Source of the DNA: Streptomyces brevispora
Lineage (GTDB): Bacteria > Actinomycetota > Actinomycetes > Streptomycetales > Streptomycetaceae
Direction: 5' to 3'
Length of the DNA: 64,000 nucleotides
NCBI RefSeq assembly: GCF_007829885.1
Contig: NZ_VIWW01000002.1
Location: 372,001-436,000 of the forward strand
Shown here: one piece after another, positions 41,606 through 50,799 of the stretch
Position numbering within the stretch: the first letter of the stretch is position 1
How the letters are laid out: the number at the start of each line of letters is the position of its first letter
Made by a program: the position numbers and the translations under genes
Notes under the pieces: generated by a model
Database searches by the model: none
What the model was told of the DNA's origin: nothing
The model's input: the letters and a program-made list of their open reading frames with translations, nothing else

Positions 41606-42634
41606 ATGAAATACCGCACACTGGGCCGAACCGGCATCAAGGTCAGCCCCTACTGCCTGGGCGCGATGATGTTCGGCGCCGCGGGCAACCGCGATCACGA
41701 CGACTCCGTCCGGATCATCCACAAGGCGCTCGACGCGGGGATCAACTTCGTCGACACCGCCGACGCCTACTCACGTGGTGAGTCCGAGGAGATCGTCGGA
41801 AAGGCACTCAAGGGCCGCCGGGACCAGGTGGTGCTTGCCACCAAGGCCCACCTCCCGATGGGCGACGACCCCAACCAGCAGGGCAATTCGCGGCGTTGGC
41901 TGGTCCGTGCGCTGGACGACTCGCTGCGCAGGCTCGGGACCGACCACGTCGATCTGTTCCAGGTCCACCGGCCCGCACCGGACACCGACGTGGAGGAGAC
42001 CCTCTCCGCCCTCACGGACCTGGTGCGCGCGGGGAAGGTCCGGGCCATCGGCGCCTCCACCTTTCCCGCCTCGGACATCGTCGAGGCGCAGTGGGTCGCC
42101 GAGCGGCGCGGCCTGGAGCGGTTCCGCACCGAGCAGCCGCCGTACTCGGTCCTCAACCGGGGGATCGAGCGCGAGGTGCTGCCCGTCTGCGAGCGTTACG
42201 GCATGGGCACCATGGTCTGGAGCCCGCTCGCACAGGGCCTGCTCACCGGCCGCTTCCGCAAGGGCCGGCCCACCGACAGCGTCCGGGCGGGCCGCGGCCT
42301 CAGGCACCTGAGCGACGAGCGCCGGCTCGACACGGTCGAACAGCTCATCCCTGTCGCCCAGGACGCCGGGATGTCGCTGACCCACCTGGCGATGGCCTTC
42401 GCGATCGCCCACCCCGGCGTCACCTCGGCGATCATCGGACCGCGCACCATGGAGCACCTCGACGACCTCCTCGCGGGTGCGGGGGCCGCGCTGAGCGACG
42501 AGGTCCTCGACCGGATCGACGCCATCGTGCCGCCCGGCACCGATGTCGGGATGCTCGACATGGCCTACGACCCGCCCGCTGTCGGGCAGGACGGACTGCG
42601 CCGCCGCCTGCCCGACGAGCGCTCCGCCGCCTGA
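41606..42634 (+). CDS. Aldo/keto reductase
   Basis: The 342-residue protein begins MKYRTLGRTGIKVSPYCLGA. The catalytic tetrad residues are visible as Asp/Tyr in NFVDTADAYSRG (about residues 50-61), Lys in VLATKAH (about 76-82) and His in FQVHRPAPDTD (about 116-126). IGASTFPASDIVEAQWVAE and IIGPRTMEHLDDLL complete the TIM-barrel pattern, with NADPH expected to bind at the C-terminal end. It resembles YajO/Tas-type reductases of unknown physiological substrate. Expression is likely controlled by the divergent TetR. Confidence 0.93.
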   Translation: MKYRTLGRTGIKVSPYCLGAMMFGAAGNRDHDDSVRIIHKALDAGINFVDTADAYSRGESEEIVGKALKGRRDQVVLATKAHLPMGDDPNQQGNSRRWLVRALDDSLRRLGTDHVDLFQVHRPAPDTDVEETLSALTDLVRAGKVRAIGASTFPASDIVEAQWVAERRGLERFRTEQPPYSVLNRGIEREVLPVCERYGMGTMVWSPLAQGLLTGRFRKGRPTDSVRAGRGLRHLSDERRLDTVEQLIPVAQDAGMSLTHLAMAFAIAHPGVTSAIIGPRTMEHLDDLLAGAGAALSDEVLDRIDAIVPPGTDVGMLDMAYDPPAVGQDGLRRRLPDERSAA

Positions 42635-42767
42635 TCCGGTCCGTCCTCGGCCGCCGGAGTACGGCCCGCGGCCGCCCGGGAACGCCCCGCGATCCGTCCG
42701 CGGTCAATCCGCGGTCCGTCCTCGGGCCGGGCCGCCGCCGACCCGCATCGGTGTACGCCGGTCGGTG

Positions 42768-44618
42768 TCAGTTCGCCGAGGCGGACCATCCGTTGGCCTC
42801 GATGCGGCGGGCGTCGCCCGGTCTGCCCTCGTCGAAGACCGTGCGGCCGCCGTCCTCGACCCGTATGGCGTCGACGTAGACCCCGCGGCCGACGTACAAC
42901 TGGTCCGTGGCGTACCGCCACCGCAGTCGCACCTCGGTGCCCTGCCAGGCCGACAGGTCCGCGTCCATCCGGTGCCAGACCCGCCCCGACCAGCCGGAGA
43001 CGGACCCGGCCGGATGGGGTTCGGGCTGCGGATGCTGGTTCTGCGACGCCGGGACGGTGGTGAAGGGCACCGGCCTCCAACTGGCCCCGGCGTCCGCAGA
43101 ACCCTCCAGGAGAAGGAAGTCGGAGTCCGGTTCCGTGTCCCACCACAGGGCGCAGCGCAGCCGGGCCCGCGGCGACGCGACAGTCAGCGGCGGGAGTGCC
43201 AGCGTGGCCGAGGACGCACTGGCCAGACCGGAGAACCATGCCGTGCGGCCCCGGACGGGCGGGACCGCGACGGCGCGCGCCAGTTGGTTGGCGGTGGCGA
43301 CACGCGGTGCGCTGCCGGAGCGCCAGTTGCGCACCGGGTGCACCGAGTTGCCCAGCACGATCAGGAACGAATCCGTCGTCGGGTCCAGGACCAGGCTGGT
43401 GCCGGTGAATCCGGTGTGGCCCGCCGTGCGCGGGGTGGCCATCGCCCCCATGTACCAGTGCTGGTAGAGCTCGAAGCCCAGGCCGTGCGCGTCACCGGGG
43501 AACGCCGTGTTGAAGTCGGTGAACAGCAGGTCCACCGAGTGGGCGGAGAGGATCCTCGCGCGCCCGTAGACCCCGCCGTTGAGCAGGGTGCGGGCGAGGA
43601 TCGCCAGGTCCCAGGCGCACGAGAAGACACCGGCGTGACCGGCGACGCCGTCGAGGCTGTACGCGTTCTCGTCGTGCACCTCGCCCCAGACCAGCCCGCG
43701 GTCCAGGCCGGACCACGGCGGTCGCGCGTCCTCGGTCGCGGCGATCTTCGGCTTCCAGGAGGCCGGCGGGTTGTAGCAGGTGCGTTGCATCCCGAGCGGA
43801 GCGGTGATCTGCTCGCGGAGCAGTACATCCTCGGTGTGGCCGGTGATCTTCTCCAGTACCAGCTGGAGCGAGATCAGATTGAGGTCGGAGTAGAGGTACG
43901 CCGTGCCGGGCGTGCTCGCCGGCACCTCGTTCCAGATCAGTGCCAGCTTCCCCTCCCTGGTGGGCGCCGTGTAGAGCGGGATCCAGGCACGGAAGCCCGA
44001 GGTGTGGGTGAGCAGCTGACGGATCGTGATGTTCTGCTTGCCACCACCGGCGAAGTCGGGGAGGTACGAGGCGACGGTCGCCTCCAGCTCCAGCCTGCCG
44101 CGCTCGATCTGCTGCACGGCCAGGATAGAGGTGAACAGCTTCGACACCGACGCCAGATCGAAGACCGTGTCCTCGGCCATGGGGATCTGCTGCTCCGGCG
44201 GGAACTCCACACCGGTGTCCGTCTTGTCGTCGTACGCCGCATAGCGCACCGCCTTGCCGATCGGCCGGTGCAGTGCGACCGTTCCGCCCCGCCCGGCGAG
44301 CAGCACCGCACCCGCGTACCAAGGATGCTTGGGGGAGTCGGCGAGATATCTCTCGGCCTCGGTGACCAACCGGTCCAGGGGTTCCTGAAGCAGCCCGGCG
44401 CGGGCGGCGGACCCGCGCCGCAGCGTCGGCCGGTTCTGCCCGGACGGCGACCCCGCCGCGGTTTCTGCGCGCATACGAGATGACCCCGCCCCCGACTCAG
44501 TGGCAGACGCCCGCTCCGCGAACGGAATCGGCGCCAGGGCGAGTGCTCCGCCCAGGGCCAGCATCCCACCGCCCAGCTTCCGCCGGCTGATGCCCCCGCC
44601 CGCCGTGTCCTCGGTCAT
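42768..44618 (-). CDS. Tat-exported serine hydrolase (beta-lactamase/class C esterase fold) with C-terminal beta-sandwich
   Basis: The ATG at 44618 (GGAAGGGG upstream) gives 616 residues. A twin-arginine signal (ISRRKLGGGMLALGGALALA) precedes the beta-lactamase fold: catalytic SxxK in FDLASVSKLFTSIL (about residues 152-165), YxN-type YLYSDLN, and HTGFTGTS in the position of KTG. The remaining roughly 180 residues contain SLLWWDTEPDS-like beta strands and resemble a discoidin or immunoglobulin-like accessory domain. Related enzymes are D-aminopeptidases, penicillin-binding-like carboxypeptidases or esterases; YbbE-type members accompany muropeptide recycling. Substrate is not determined. Two GAAA-TTTC palindromes lie in its leader. 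Confidence 0.85.
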   Translation of the reverse strand: MTEDTAGGGISRRKLGGGMLALGGALALAPIPFAERASATESGAGSSRMRAETAAGSPSGQNRPTLRRGSAARAGLLQEPLDRLVTEAERYLADSPKHPWYAGAVLLAGRGGTVALHRPIGKAVRYAAYDDKTDTGVEFPPEQQIPMAEDTVFDLASVSKLFTSILAVQQIERGRLELEATVASYLPDFAGGGKQNITIRQLLTHTSGFRAWIPLYTAPTREGKLALIWNEVPASTPGTAYLYSDLNLISLQLVLEKITGHTEDVLLREQITAPLGMQRTCYNPPASWKPKIAATEDARPPWSGLDRGLVWGEVHDENAYSLDGVAGHAGVFSCAWDLAILARTLLNGGVYGRARILSAHSVDLLFTDFNTAFPGDAHGLGFELYQHWYMGAMATPRTAGHTGFTGTSLVLDPTTDSFLIVLGNSVHPVRNWRSGSAPRVATANQLARAVAVPPVRGRTAWFSGLASASSATLALPPLTVASPRARLRCALWWDTEPDSDFLLLEGSADAGASWRPVPFTTVPASQNQHPQPEPHPAGSVSGWSGRVWHRMDADLSAWQGTEVRLRWRYATDQLYVGRGVYVDAIRVEDGGRTVFDEGRPGDARRIEANGWSASAN

Positions 44619-44640
44619 CCGGAACCCCTTCCCGCTGCGT

Positions 44641-44665
44641 GAAAGTAACTTTCGAAATCTCTTTC
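44641..44665. promoter_or_regulatory. Adjacent GAAAGTAACTTTC and GAAATCTCTTTC palindromes
   Basis: A perfect 13-nt dyad (44641-44653) is followed immediately by an imperfect one (44654-44665), 23-47 nt upstream of the serine hydrolase start. The pattern resembles RpiR/MurR-type operators or the GAAA-TTTC boxes of sugar regulators; no regulator gene is adjacent. Confidence 0.55.
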
Positions 44666-44801
44666 GGCCTTGAAACTTCCTGCCGGAGCAGAGGGTACTG
44701 GCACCCCCGGTCACCCTGGAGGCCCCCGGAGTCACAAAGAATCTGACACTGCATCAGAAAAGCTCTTCCTTCGGCTGTCCGACTGCGGCATCCTGCCGCC
44801 C

Positions 44802-45911
44802 ATGGAGACGGAGCTGAGCAAGAAACTGGGGATCGAGCACGCCATCTTCGGCTTCACGCCGTTCCCCGCGGTGGCCGCGGCCATCACCCGGGCCGGCGGA
44901 TTCGGCGTGCTCGGAGCGGTCCGCTACACCGCCCCCGACGACCTCGCACGTGACCTCGACTGGATGCAGGAGCACACCGACGGCAAGCCTTACGGCCTCG
45001 ATGTCGTCATGCCCGCGAAGAAGGTGGAGGGCGTGAGCGAGGCCGATGTCGAGGCGATGATCCCGGCCGGGCACCGGCAGTTCGTCCAGGAGACCCTCGC
45101 CAAGCACGGCGTCCCCGAACTCGCCGAGGGCGAGGCCTCCGGCTGGCGCATCACCGGCTGGATGGAGGAAGTCGCCCGCAACCAGCTCGATGTCGCGTTC
45201 GGCTACCCCGTCAAGCTCCTCGCCAACGCGCTCGGCTCACCGCCCGCCGACGTCATCGCCCGCGCCCACGACCACGACGTGCTCGTCGCCGCCCTCGCCG
45301 GCAGCGCCCGGCACGCCCGGCGCCACGCGGACGCGGGCATCGACGTCGTCGTCGCCCAGGGCTACGAAGCGGGCGGCCACACCGGGGAGATCGCCTCCAT
45401 GGTGCTGGTCCCGGACGTCGTCGACGCCGTCGGCCCGCTCCCCGTCCTCGCCGCGGGCGGCATCGGCAGCGGCGAACAGGTCGCCGCCGGGCTCGCCCTC
45501 GGCGCCCAGGGCGTCTGGCTCGGCTCCCTCTGGCTCACCACCGAGGAGGCCGATATGCACTCCCGCGCCCTGACCGCCAAACTCCTCGCCGCGGGCTCCG
45601 GCGACACCGTCCGTTCCCGCGCCCTCACCGGTAAACCCGCGCGCCAGTTGCGTACCGAATGGACCGACGCCTGGGACGACCCGGCGGGCCCCGGCACGCT
45701 GCCCATGCCGCTCCAGGGGCTCCTGGTCGCCGAGGCCGTCTCCCGTATCCAGAAGTACGAGACGGGAGCCCTGCTCGGCACCCCCGTCGGCCAGATCGTC
45801 GGCCGGATGAACACCGAGCGCAGCGTGCAGGCCGTCTTCGACGACCTGACCCGGGGCTTCGAACGTGCCGTGGACCGGATCAACCGTATCGCCGGACGGA
45901 GCACCACATGA
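44802..45911 (+). CDS. Nitronate monooxygenase-family (2-nitropropane dioxygenase) flavoprotein
   Basis: The 369-residue protein starts at the ATG 44802. The NMO family pattern is present: N-terminal PFPAVAAAITRAGGFGVLGA (about residues 20-39), QGYEAGGHTGEIASMVLVPD with the HxG FMN-binding loop (about 186-205), LPVLAAGGIGSGEQVAAGLA and LGAQGVWLGSLWLTT for phosphate binding. These FMN enzymes oxidise alkyl nitronates and related acidic compounds. The next gene starts within its stop codon (ATGA), so the two are translationally coupled, hinting that the flavoprotein works on a CoA-activated or carboxylic substrate. A Tat-type or Sec signal is absent. Confidence 0.9.
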   Translation: METELSKKLGIEHAIFGFTPFPAVAAAITRAGGFGVLGAVRYTAPDDLARDLDWMQEHTDGKPYGLDVVMPAKKVEGVSEADVEAMIPAGHRQFVQETLAKHGVPELAEGEASGWRITGWMEEVARNQLDVAFGYPVKLLANALGSPPADVIARAHDHDVLVAALAGSARHARRHADAGIDVVVAQGYEAGGHTGEIASMVLVPDVVDAVGPLPVLAAGGIGSGEQVAAGLALGAQGVWLGSLWLTTEEADMHSRALTAKLLAAGSGDTVRSRALTGKPARQLRTEWTDAWDDPAGPGTLPMPLQGLLVAEAVSRIQKYETGALLGTPVGQIVGRMNTERSVQAVFDDLTRGFERAVDRINRIAGRSTT

Positions 45912-47449
45912 ACCAGCCGCCCAACGGCTTCTGGGCCCAGGCCACCGCCGACCCCGACCGTACGGTCCTGATCGCGCCCGACGGCGAGAAGTGGACGGCC
46001 GGACGGCTGCACGCCGACGCCAACCGGATGGTCCACGGACTGCGCGCGGCCGGGCTGGAGGAGGGCGACGCCTTCGCCGTCGTCCTGCCCAACGGGGTCG
46101 AGTTCCTCACCGCCTACCTCGCCGCCTCGCAGGCCGGGTTCTACCTCGTCCCCGTCAACCACCACCTCGTCGGCCCCGAGATCGCCTGGATCGTCTCCGA
46201 CTCCGGCGCCAAGGTGCTCATTGCCCACGAACGCTTCACGGCCGCCGCGACGGCCGCCGCCGACGAGGCGAAACTGCCGGCCGGCCACCGCTACGGCGTC
46301 GGCGCGGTCGAAGGCTTCCGACCGTACGGCGAACTGCTGGAGAACCGGCCGGTCTCACCGCCCGAGGGGCGCACCCTCGGCTGGGTCATGAACTACACCT
46401 CAGGCACCACCGGCCGGCCGCGCGGCATCCGGCGCCCGCTGCCCGGGAAGCTTCCCGAGGAGACCTACCTCGGCGGCTTCCTCGGCATCTTCGGCATCAA
46501 ACCGTTCGACGGCAACGTCCACCTGGTCTGCTCACCGCTCTACCACACCGCGGTCCTCCAGTTCGCGGGAGCCGCCCTGCACATCGGCCACCCGCTGGTC
46601 CTGATGGACAAGTGGTCGCCCGAGGAGATGCTGCGGGCGATGGACACCCACCGCTGCACCCACACGCACATGGTCCCCACCCAGTTCCACCGCCTCCTCG
46701 CCCTCCCCGACGAGGTGAAGCAGGCGTACGACGTGACGGCGATGCGCCATGCCATCCACGGGGCGGCCCCCTGCCCCGACCACGTCAAACGGGCCATGAT
46801 CGACTGGTGGGGCCAGTGCGTCGAGGAGTACTACGCGGCCAGCGAGGGCGGCGGTGCCTTCGCCACCGCCGAGGACTGGCTGAGGAAACCGGGCACCGTC
46901 GGCCGGGCCTGGCCGATCAGCGAACTCGCGGTGTTCGACGACGGGGGCAACCGCCTCGCGCCCGGCGAGCTCGGCACCGTCTACATGAAGATGAGCACCG
47001 GCGGGTTCAGCTACCACAAGGACGAGGGCAAGACGAGGAAGAACCGCATCGGGGACTTCTTCACGGTGGGCGACCTCGGCATCCTCGACGAGGACGGCTA
47101 TCTCTTCCTTCGCGACCGCAAGATCGACATGATCATCTCGGGCGGGGTCAACATCTACCCCGCCGAGATCGAGAGCGCCCTCCTCACCCACCCCGCGGTC
47201 GCCGACGCCGCGGTCTTCGGCATTCCGCACGCAGACTGGGGCGAAGAGGTCAGAGCGGTCGTCGAAGCGGCCGAGGGGCAGCAGCCGGGTGACGCGCTCG
47301 CCGCCGACATCCTCGCCCACTGCGCCGAGCGGCTCGCCGGGTACAAACGCCCCAAGACCCTCGGCTTCATCACGACGATGCCCCGCGACCCCAACGGCAA
47401 GCTGTACAAACGACGGTTGCGCGAGCCCTACTGGGAGGGACACGCCTGA
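45908..47449 (+). CDS. Acyl-CoA synthetase (AMP-dependent ligase)
   Basis: The ATG at 45908 overlaps the previous stop by 4 nt; 513 residues. The P-loop-like adenylation motif is MNYTSGTTGRPRGIRRPLPG (about residues 161-180), followed by GAAPCPDHVKRAMIDWWGQC with VEEYYAASEGGGAFAT, and the core GDLGILDEDGYLFLRDRKID then MIISGGVNIYPAEIE (about 391-425). PNGKLYKRRLREPYWEG carries the catalytic Lys near the C-terminus. It activates a carboxylic acid to the acyl-CoA through an acyl-AMP. Chain length is not readable. Coupling with the nitronate monooxygenase gene suggests a shared catabolic step. Confidence 0.93.
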   Translation: MNQPPNGFWAQATADPDRTVLIAPDGEKWTAGRLHADANRMVHGLRAAGLEEGDAFAVVLPNGVEFLTAYLAASQAGFYLVPVNHHLVGPEIAWIVSDSGAKVLIAHERFTAAATAAADEAKLPAGHRYGVGAVEGFRPYGELLENRPVSPPEGRTLGWVMNYTSGTTGRPRGIRRPLPGKLPEETYLGGFLGIFGIKPFDGNVHLVCSPLYHTAVLQFAGAALHIGHPLVLMDKWSPEEMLRAMDTHRCTHTHMVPTQFHRLLALPDEVKQAYDVTAMRHAIHGAAPCPDHVKRAMIDWWGQCVEEYYAASEGGGAFATAEDWLRKPGTVGRAWPISELAVFDDGGNRLAPGELGTVYMKMSTGGFSYHKDEGKTRKNRIGDFFTVGDLGILDEDGYLFLRDRKIDMIISGGVNIYPAEIESALLTHPAVADAAVFGIPHADWGEEVRAVVEAAEGQQPGDALAADILAHCAERLAGYKRPKTLGFITTMPRDPNGKLYKRRLREPYWEGHA

Positions 47450-47507
47450 CACCTCACGGGCCCCGTCCACCGAGCGGGCCCCGGCCACCTCTGGCAGCGT
47501 ATGGCTC

Positions 47508-48614
47508 ATGAACACGAGCGCGACGATCCGGTCGCTGGCGACCCAGTGGACCGTGGTCGTGCCGCTCCTCGCAGCCGTCGCGCTGGTCCTCAGCTGGGGG
47601 CGCGAGCCCGCCCCGTTCGCCGTCGCCGTGATCGCGCTCTGCCTCGCGGGCGCCGTCCTGGCCGCCGTGCACCACGCGGAGGTGATCGCCCACCGGGTCG
47701 GTGAACCGTTCGGATCGCTCGTTCTGGCCGTCGCCGTGACCGTCATCGAGGTGGCGCTCATCGTGACCCTGATGGTGGACGGCGGTCCCAAGACGTCCGC
47801 GCTCGCCCGCGACACCGTCTTCGCCGCGGTGATGATCACCTGCAACGGCATCGTCGGACTGTCCCTGCTGGTGGGGGCGGTCCGCACCCGGGTGGCCGTC
47901 TTCAACGCCGAGGGCTCCGGGGCGGCCCTGGCGACCGTCGCCACGCTGGCCACCCTCAGCCTGGTACTGCCCACCTTCACCATCGGCAAGCCGGGTCCCG
48001 AGTTCTCCTCCGCCCAGCTCGCCTTCGCCGCCGTCTCCTCCCTCCTCCTGTACGGCCTCTTCGTCGCCGTACAGACCGTCAGACACCGTGAGTACTTCCT
48101 CCCGCTCACCCAGGAGGGCAGGCTCAAGCCGGACGAGCACCACGCAGCGCTGCCCGGCAGGGGTGCCACCGTTCTGAGCCTCACCATGCTGCTGGTGGCA
48201 CTGATCGCGGTCGTCGGCGACGCGAAGGCCGTCTCCCCGGCCATCGAGTCCGGGGTGCAGGCCGCAGGAATGCCACAGGCCGTCGTCGGCGTCGTCATCG
48301 CCCTGCTGGTGCTGCTCCCGGAGACACTGGCCGCCGTCCGGGCCGCGCGCCGTGAGCGCGTCCAGACCAGTCTCAACCTCGCACTCGGCTCGGCGATGGC
48401 CAGCATCGGCCTGACCATCCCGGCCATCGCACTCGCCTCGATCTGGCTGTCCGGACCGCTCCATCTCGGACTGGGCGCCACCCATATGGTGCTGCTCGGG
48501 CTGACGGTGGTGGTGGGCGCACTGACCGTCGTACCGGGACGGGCCACCCTGCTCCAGGGCGGCGTCCACCTCTCGATCTTCGCCGCGTTCGTCTTCCTCG
48601 CGATCAGCCCCTGA
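47508..48614 (+). CDS. chaA: ChaA-type calcium/sodium-proton antiporter
   Basis: The ATG at 47508 gives 368 residues; a second ATG 7 nt earlier is out of frame. The protein is almost entirely hydrophobic, with about eleven helices in two inverted repeats. The CaCA signature appears as EPFGSLVLAVAVTVIEVALI (about residues 65-84) and, in the second repeat, LLPETLAAVRAARRERVQTS then LNLALGSAMASIGLTIP, with the conserved acidic Glu residues that carry the ion. It exports Ca2+ or Na+ for protons and may help in alkaline or salt stress. It seems unrelated to its neighbours. Confidence 0.9.
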   Translation: MNTSATIRSLATQWTVVVPLLAAVALVLSWGREPAPFAVAVIALCLAGAVLAAVHHAEVIAHRVGEPFGSLVLAVAVTVIEVALIVTLMVDGGPKTSALARDTVFAAVMITCNGIVGLSLLVGAVRTRVAVFNAEGSGAALATVATLATLSLVLPTFTIGKPGPEFSSAQLAFAAVSSLLLYGLFVAVQTVRHREYFLPLTQEGRLKPDEHHAALPGRGATVLSLTMLLVALIAVVGDAKAVSPAIESGVQAAGMPQAVVGVVIALLVLLPETLAAVRAARRERVQTSLNLALGSAMASIGLTIPAIALASIWLSGPLHLGLGATHMVLLGLTVVVGALTVVPGRATLLQGGVHLSIFAAFVFLAISP

Positions 48615-48669
48615 CCGCTCCGGCCCGCCCGCCGTACCGCTCTCGACATCCCGGCCGGCATCCAGGCCC

Positions 48670-48698
48670 TTGACCACCGGGCTCCGTCCGCACAGGAT
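48670..48698 (+). promoter_or_regulatory. Predicted housekeeping promoter, leaderless transcript
   Basis: TTGACC (48670-48675), a 17-nt spacer and CAGGAT (48693-48698) match the HrdB consensus. The ATG at 48705 lies 6 nt past the -10, so transcription would begin at or very near the start codon. Confidence 0.7.
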
Positions 48699-48704
48699 CT
48701 CGCC

Positions 48705-50204
48705 ATGACAGGTGTACGCAGCAGCACAGTCGACGGCGTCGTGACCCGCAGCGCACGGCGCACCCCCGAGCGCACCGCCCTGCGGTACGCCGACCGGACC
48801 TGGACCTACCGCGGGCTCGACGAGGCGGTCGACAGCGCGGCCGCCGTCCTCATGGACGGCCACGGGCTGCGCCCGGGGGACCGGGTGGCCTCCTACGCCC
48901 ACAACTCCGACGCGTATCTGATCGGCTTTCTCGCCTGCGCCCGCGCCGGACTGGTCCACGTGCCGGTCAACCAGAACCTCACGGGCGAGGACCTGACGTA
49001 CATATTGAGCCAGTCCGGCAGCTCCCTGATCCTCACCGACCCGGACCTTGCCGGCCGCGTCCCGGACGGATACGCCGTACGGGCGCTGCGCGACGCCCCG
49101 GACTCCCTGCTGGCCGAACTGGCCACGCCGCGCGCCTTCACGCCCGCCCACGAACCGGGTGCCGACGACCTGGCCCAGCTGCTGTACACCTCGGGAACCA
49201 CCGCGCTCCCCAAGGGCGCGATGATGACGCACGGCGCCCTCGTCCACGAGTACGTCAGCGCCGTCACCGCCCTCGACCTGCGCGCCGGTGACCGGCCCGT
49301 CCACGCCCTGCCGCTCTACCACTCCGCGCAGATGCATGTGTTCCTGCTGCCCTACCTCGCGGTCGGGGCCGAGAACACGGTCCTTGACTCCCCGGACGCG
49401 GGCCGGATCTTCGACCTCGTCGAGTCCGGACAGGCCGACAGCCTCTTCGCCCCGCCCACCGTCTGGATCGGCCTCGCCAACCACCCGGACTTCGCGCGGC
49501 GCGACCTCGGCGGACTGCGCAAGGCGTACTACGGCGCGTCGATCATGCCCGTACCCGTACTGGAACGACTGCGCGACCGGCTGCCAGGACTGGCCTTCTA
49601 CAACTGCTTCGGCCAGAGCGAGATCGGCCCGCTCGCCACCGTCCTCGGACCCGACGAGCACGAGGGCCGGATGGACTCCTGTGGCCGGCCCGTCCTCTTC
49701 GTCGAGGCCAAGGTCATCGACGAGAACGGCAAGGACGTCCCCGACGGCACGGCCGGCGAAGTGGTGTACCGCTCACCCCAGCTGTGCAGCGGCTACTGGG
49801 ACAAGCCGCAGGAGAGCGCCGAGGCGTTCCGCGACGGCTGGTTCCACTCCGGCGACCTCGCGGTACGCGACCCGGAGGGCTACTTCACGGTCGTCGACCG
49901 GGTGAAGGACGTCATCAACTCCGGCGGCGTCCTCGTCGCCTCCCGCCAGGTCGAGGACGCCCTCTACACCCACCCCGCGGTCGCCGAGGCGGCCGTCGTC
50001 GGACTGCCCGACGAGCGCTGGATCGAGGCCGTCACCGCCGTCGTCGTGCTGCGCGAGGAGGCGACCGAGGCCGAACTGATCGGCCACGCCCGCGAGAGCC
50101 TCGCCCACTTCAAGGCCCCGAAGAAGATCCTTTTCGTGGACGAGCTCCCGCGCAACGCCAGCGGAAAGATCCTGAAGCGGGAGCTGCGCGACCGCTTCGC
50201 CTAG
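48705..50204 (+). CDS. Fatty-acyl-CoA synthetase (AMP-dependent ligase)
   Basis: The 499-residue protein shows LLYTSGTTALPKGAMMTHGA (about residues 161-180, adenylation P-loop), YYGASIMPVPVLERLRDRLP, NCFGQSEIGPLAT, GWFHSGDLAVRDPEGYFTVV then DRVKDVINSGGVLVASRQVE, and the C-terminal LPRNASGKILKRELRDRF with the catalytic Lys. It is of the long-chain FadD13/acyl-CoA synthetase type and activates free fatty acids to CoA thioesters. No ribosome site precedes the ATG, consistent with a leaderless message from the promoter at 48670-48698. It is independent of the other ligase 1.3 kb upstream. Confidence 0.93.
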   Translation: MTGVRSSTVDGVVTRSARRTPERTALRYADRTWTYRGLDEAVDSAAAVLMDGHGLRPGDRVASYAHNSDAYLIGFLACARAGLVHVPVNQNLTGEDLTYILSQSGSSLILTDPDLAGRVPDGYAVRALRDAPDSLLAELATPRAFTPAHEPGADDLAQLLYTSGTTALPKGAMMTHGALVHEYVSAVTALDLRAGDRPVHALPLYHSAQMHVFLLPYLAVGAENTVLDSPDAGRIFDLVESGQADSLFAPPTVWIGLANHPDFARRDLGGLRKAYYGASIMPVPVLERLRDRLPGLAFYNCFGQSEIGPLATVLGPDEHEGRMDSCGRPVLFVEAKVIDENGKDVPDGTAGEVVYRSPQLCSGYWDKPQESAEAFRDGWFHSGDLAVRDPEGYFTVVDRVKDVINSGGVLVASRQVEDALYTHPAVAEAAVVGLPDERWIEAVTAVVVLREEATEAELIGHARESLAHFKAPKKILFVDELPRNASGKILKRELRDRFA

Positions 50205-50232
50205 GGACACGAAGGCGGGTGGGCCCCGCGGG

Positions 50233-50589
50233 TCACCAGGCGCCGTGGTGGATCAGGCCGAGCGTCAGGGCGGCCACCGCGGTGGCGAGGAACACGATCC
50301 CGCCCACGATGTTGCGGGAGCCCACCCGCAGATGGGCGATGATCGCGCCGATGAAGTACAGGATGAGGCCGGCCGCGGCGAGGGTTCCCAGGAGCGGCAC
50401 GGCCGGCCCGGCAAGCAGCCCCACGGTGCCTGCCGCCAGCAGCATCCCCAGCACCGGTACCCACTTGCGGGGCAGGCCCTTCATGTCCGCCTGGGTCTTG
50501 GGGTATTCGTGGCCGATCAGGTAGGTGACGGCGGCGGCGCCGTTGAAGACCGCGCCGAGGATGGTGACCGTGACGTAGGCGGTGAACAC
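50233..50589 (-). CDS. DoxX-family membrane protein
   Basis: The GTG at 50589 follows GGAGAAATC and gives 118 residues with four hydrophobic helices (VFTAYVTVTILGAVFNGAAA, VPVLGMLLAAGTVGLLAGPA, LLGTLAAAGLILYFIGAIIA, NIVGGIVFLATAVAALTLGL). HEYPKTQADMKGLPRKWVPV in the first loop matches the DoxX-like actinobacterial group. DoxX proteins are small inner-membrane subunits of diverse quinone-linked or detoxifying systems. Role here is unknown. It converges on the acyl-CoA ligase gene. Longer upstream extension (to 50751) lacks a ribosome site. Confidence 0.87.
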   Translation of the reverse strand: MFTAYVTVTILGAVFNGAAAVTYLIGHEYPKTQADMKGLPRKWVPVLGMLLAAGTVGLLAGPAVPLLGTLAAAGLILYFIGAIIAHLRVGSRNIVGGIVFLATAVAALTLGLIHHGAW

Positions 50590-50799
50590 GATTTCTCCGT
50601 TCCGTGGGGAAGGGTGCCGGCGGGCACTCCCAAGTGGGAGGCCCTTCCCCCGCACGACGAGCCGGCGGCCCATCGTGTGACATCGGTGGACCGCCGGCGC
50701 GTGGCAGTGCGCTCTAACCCCGTCACGAGAGCCGATCCGCACATTGACCACGACTGGGTACGCGCCGCCCCGGCAGCGACCGTTGTGCCCGGGAAGGGG

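Noticed and set aside
46532..49661. Two very long minus-strand frames (over 700 codons each)
   Set aside because: They run opposite two acyl-CoA ligases and the antiporter, which have full family motifs on the plus strand. The antisense translations have no family features.
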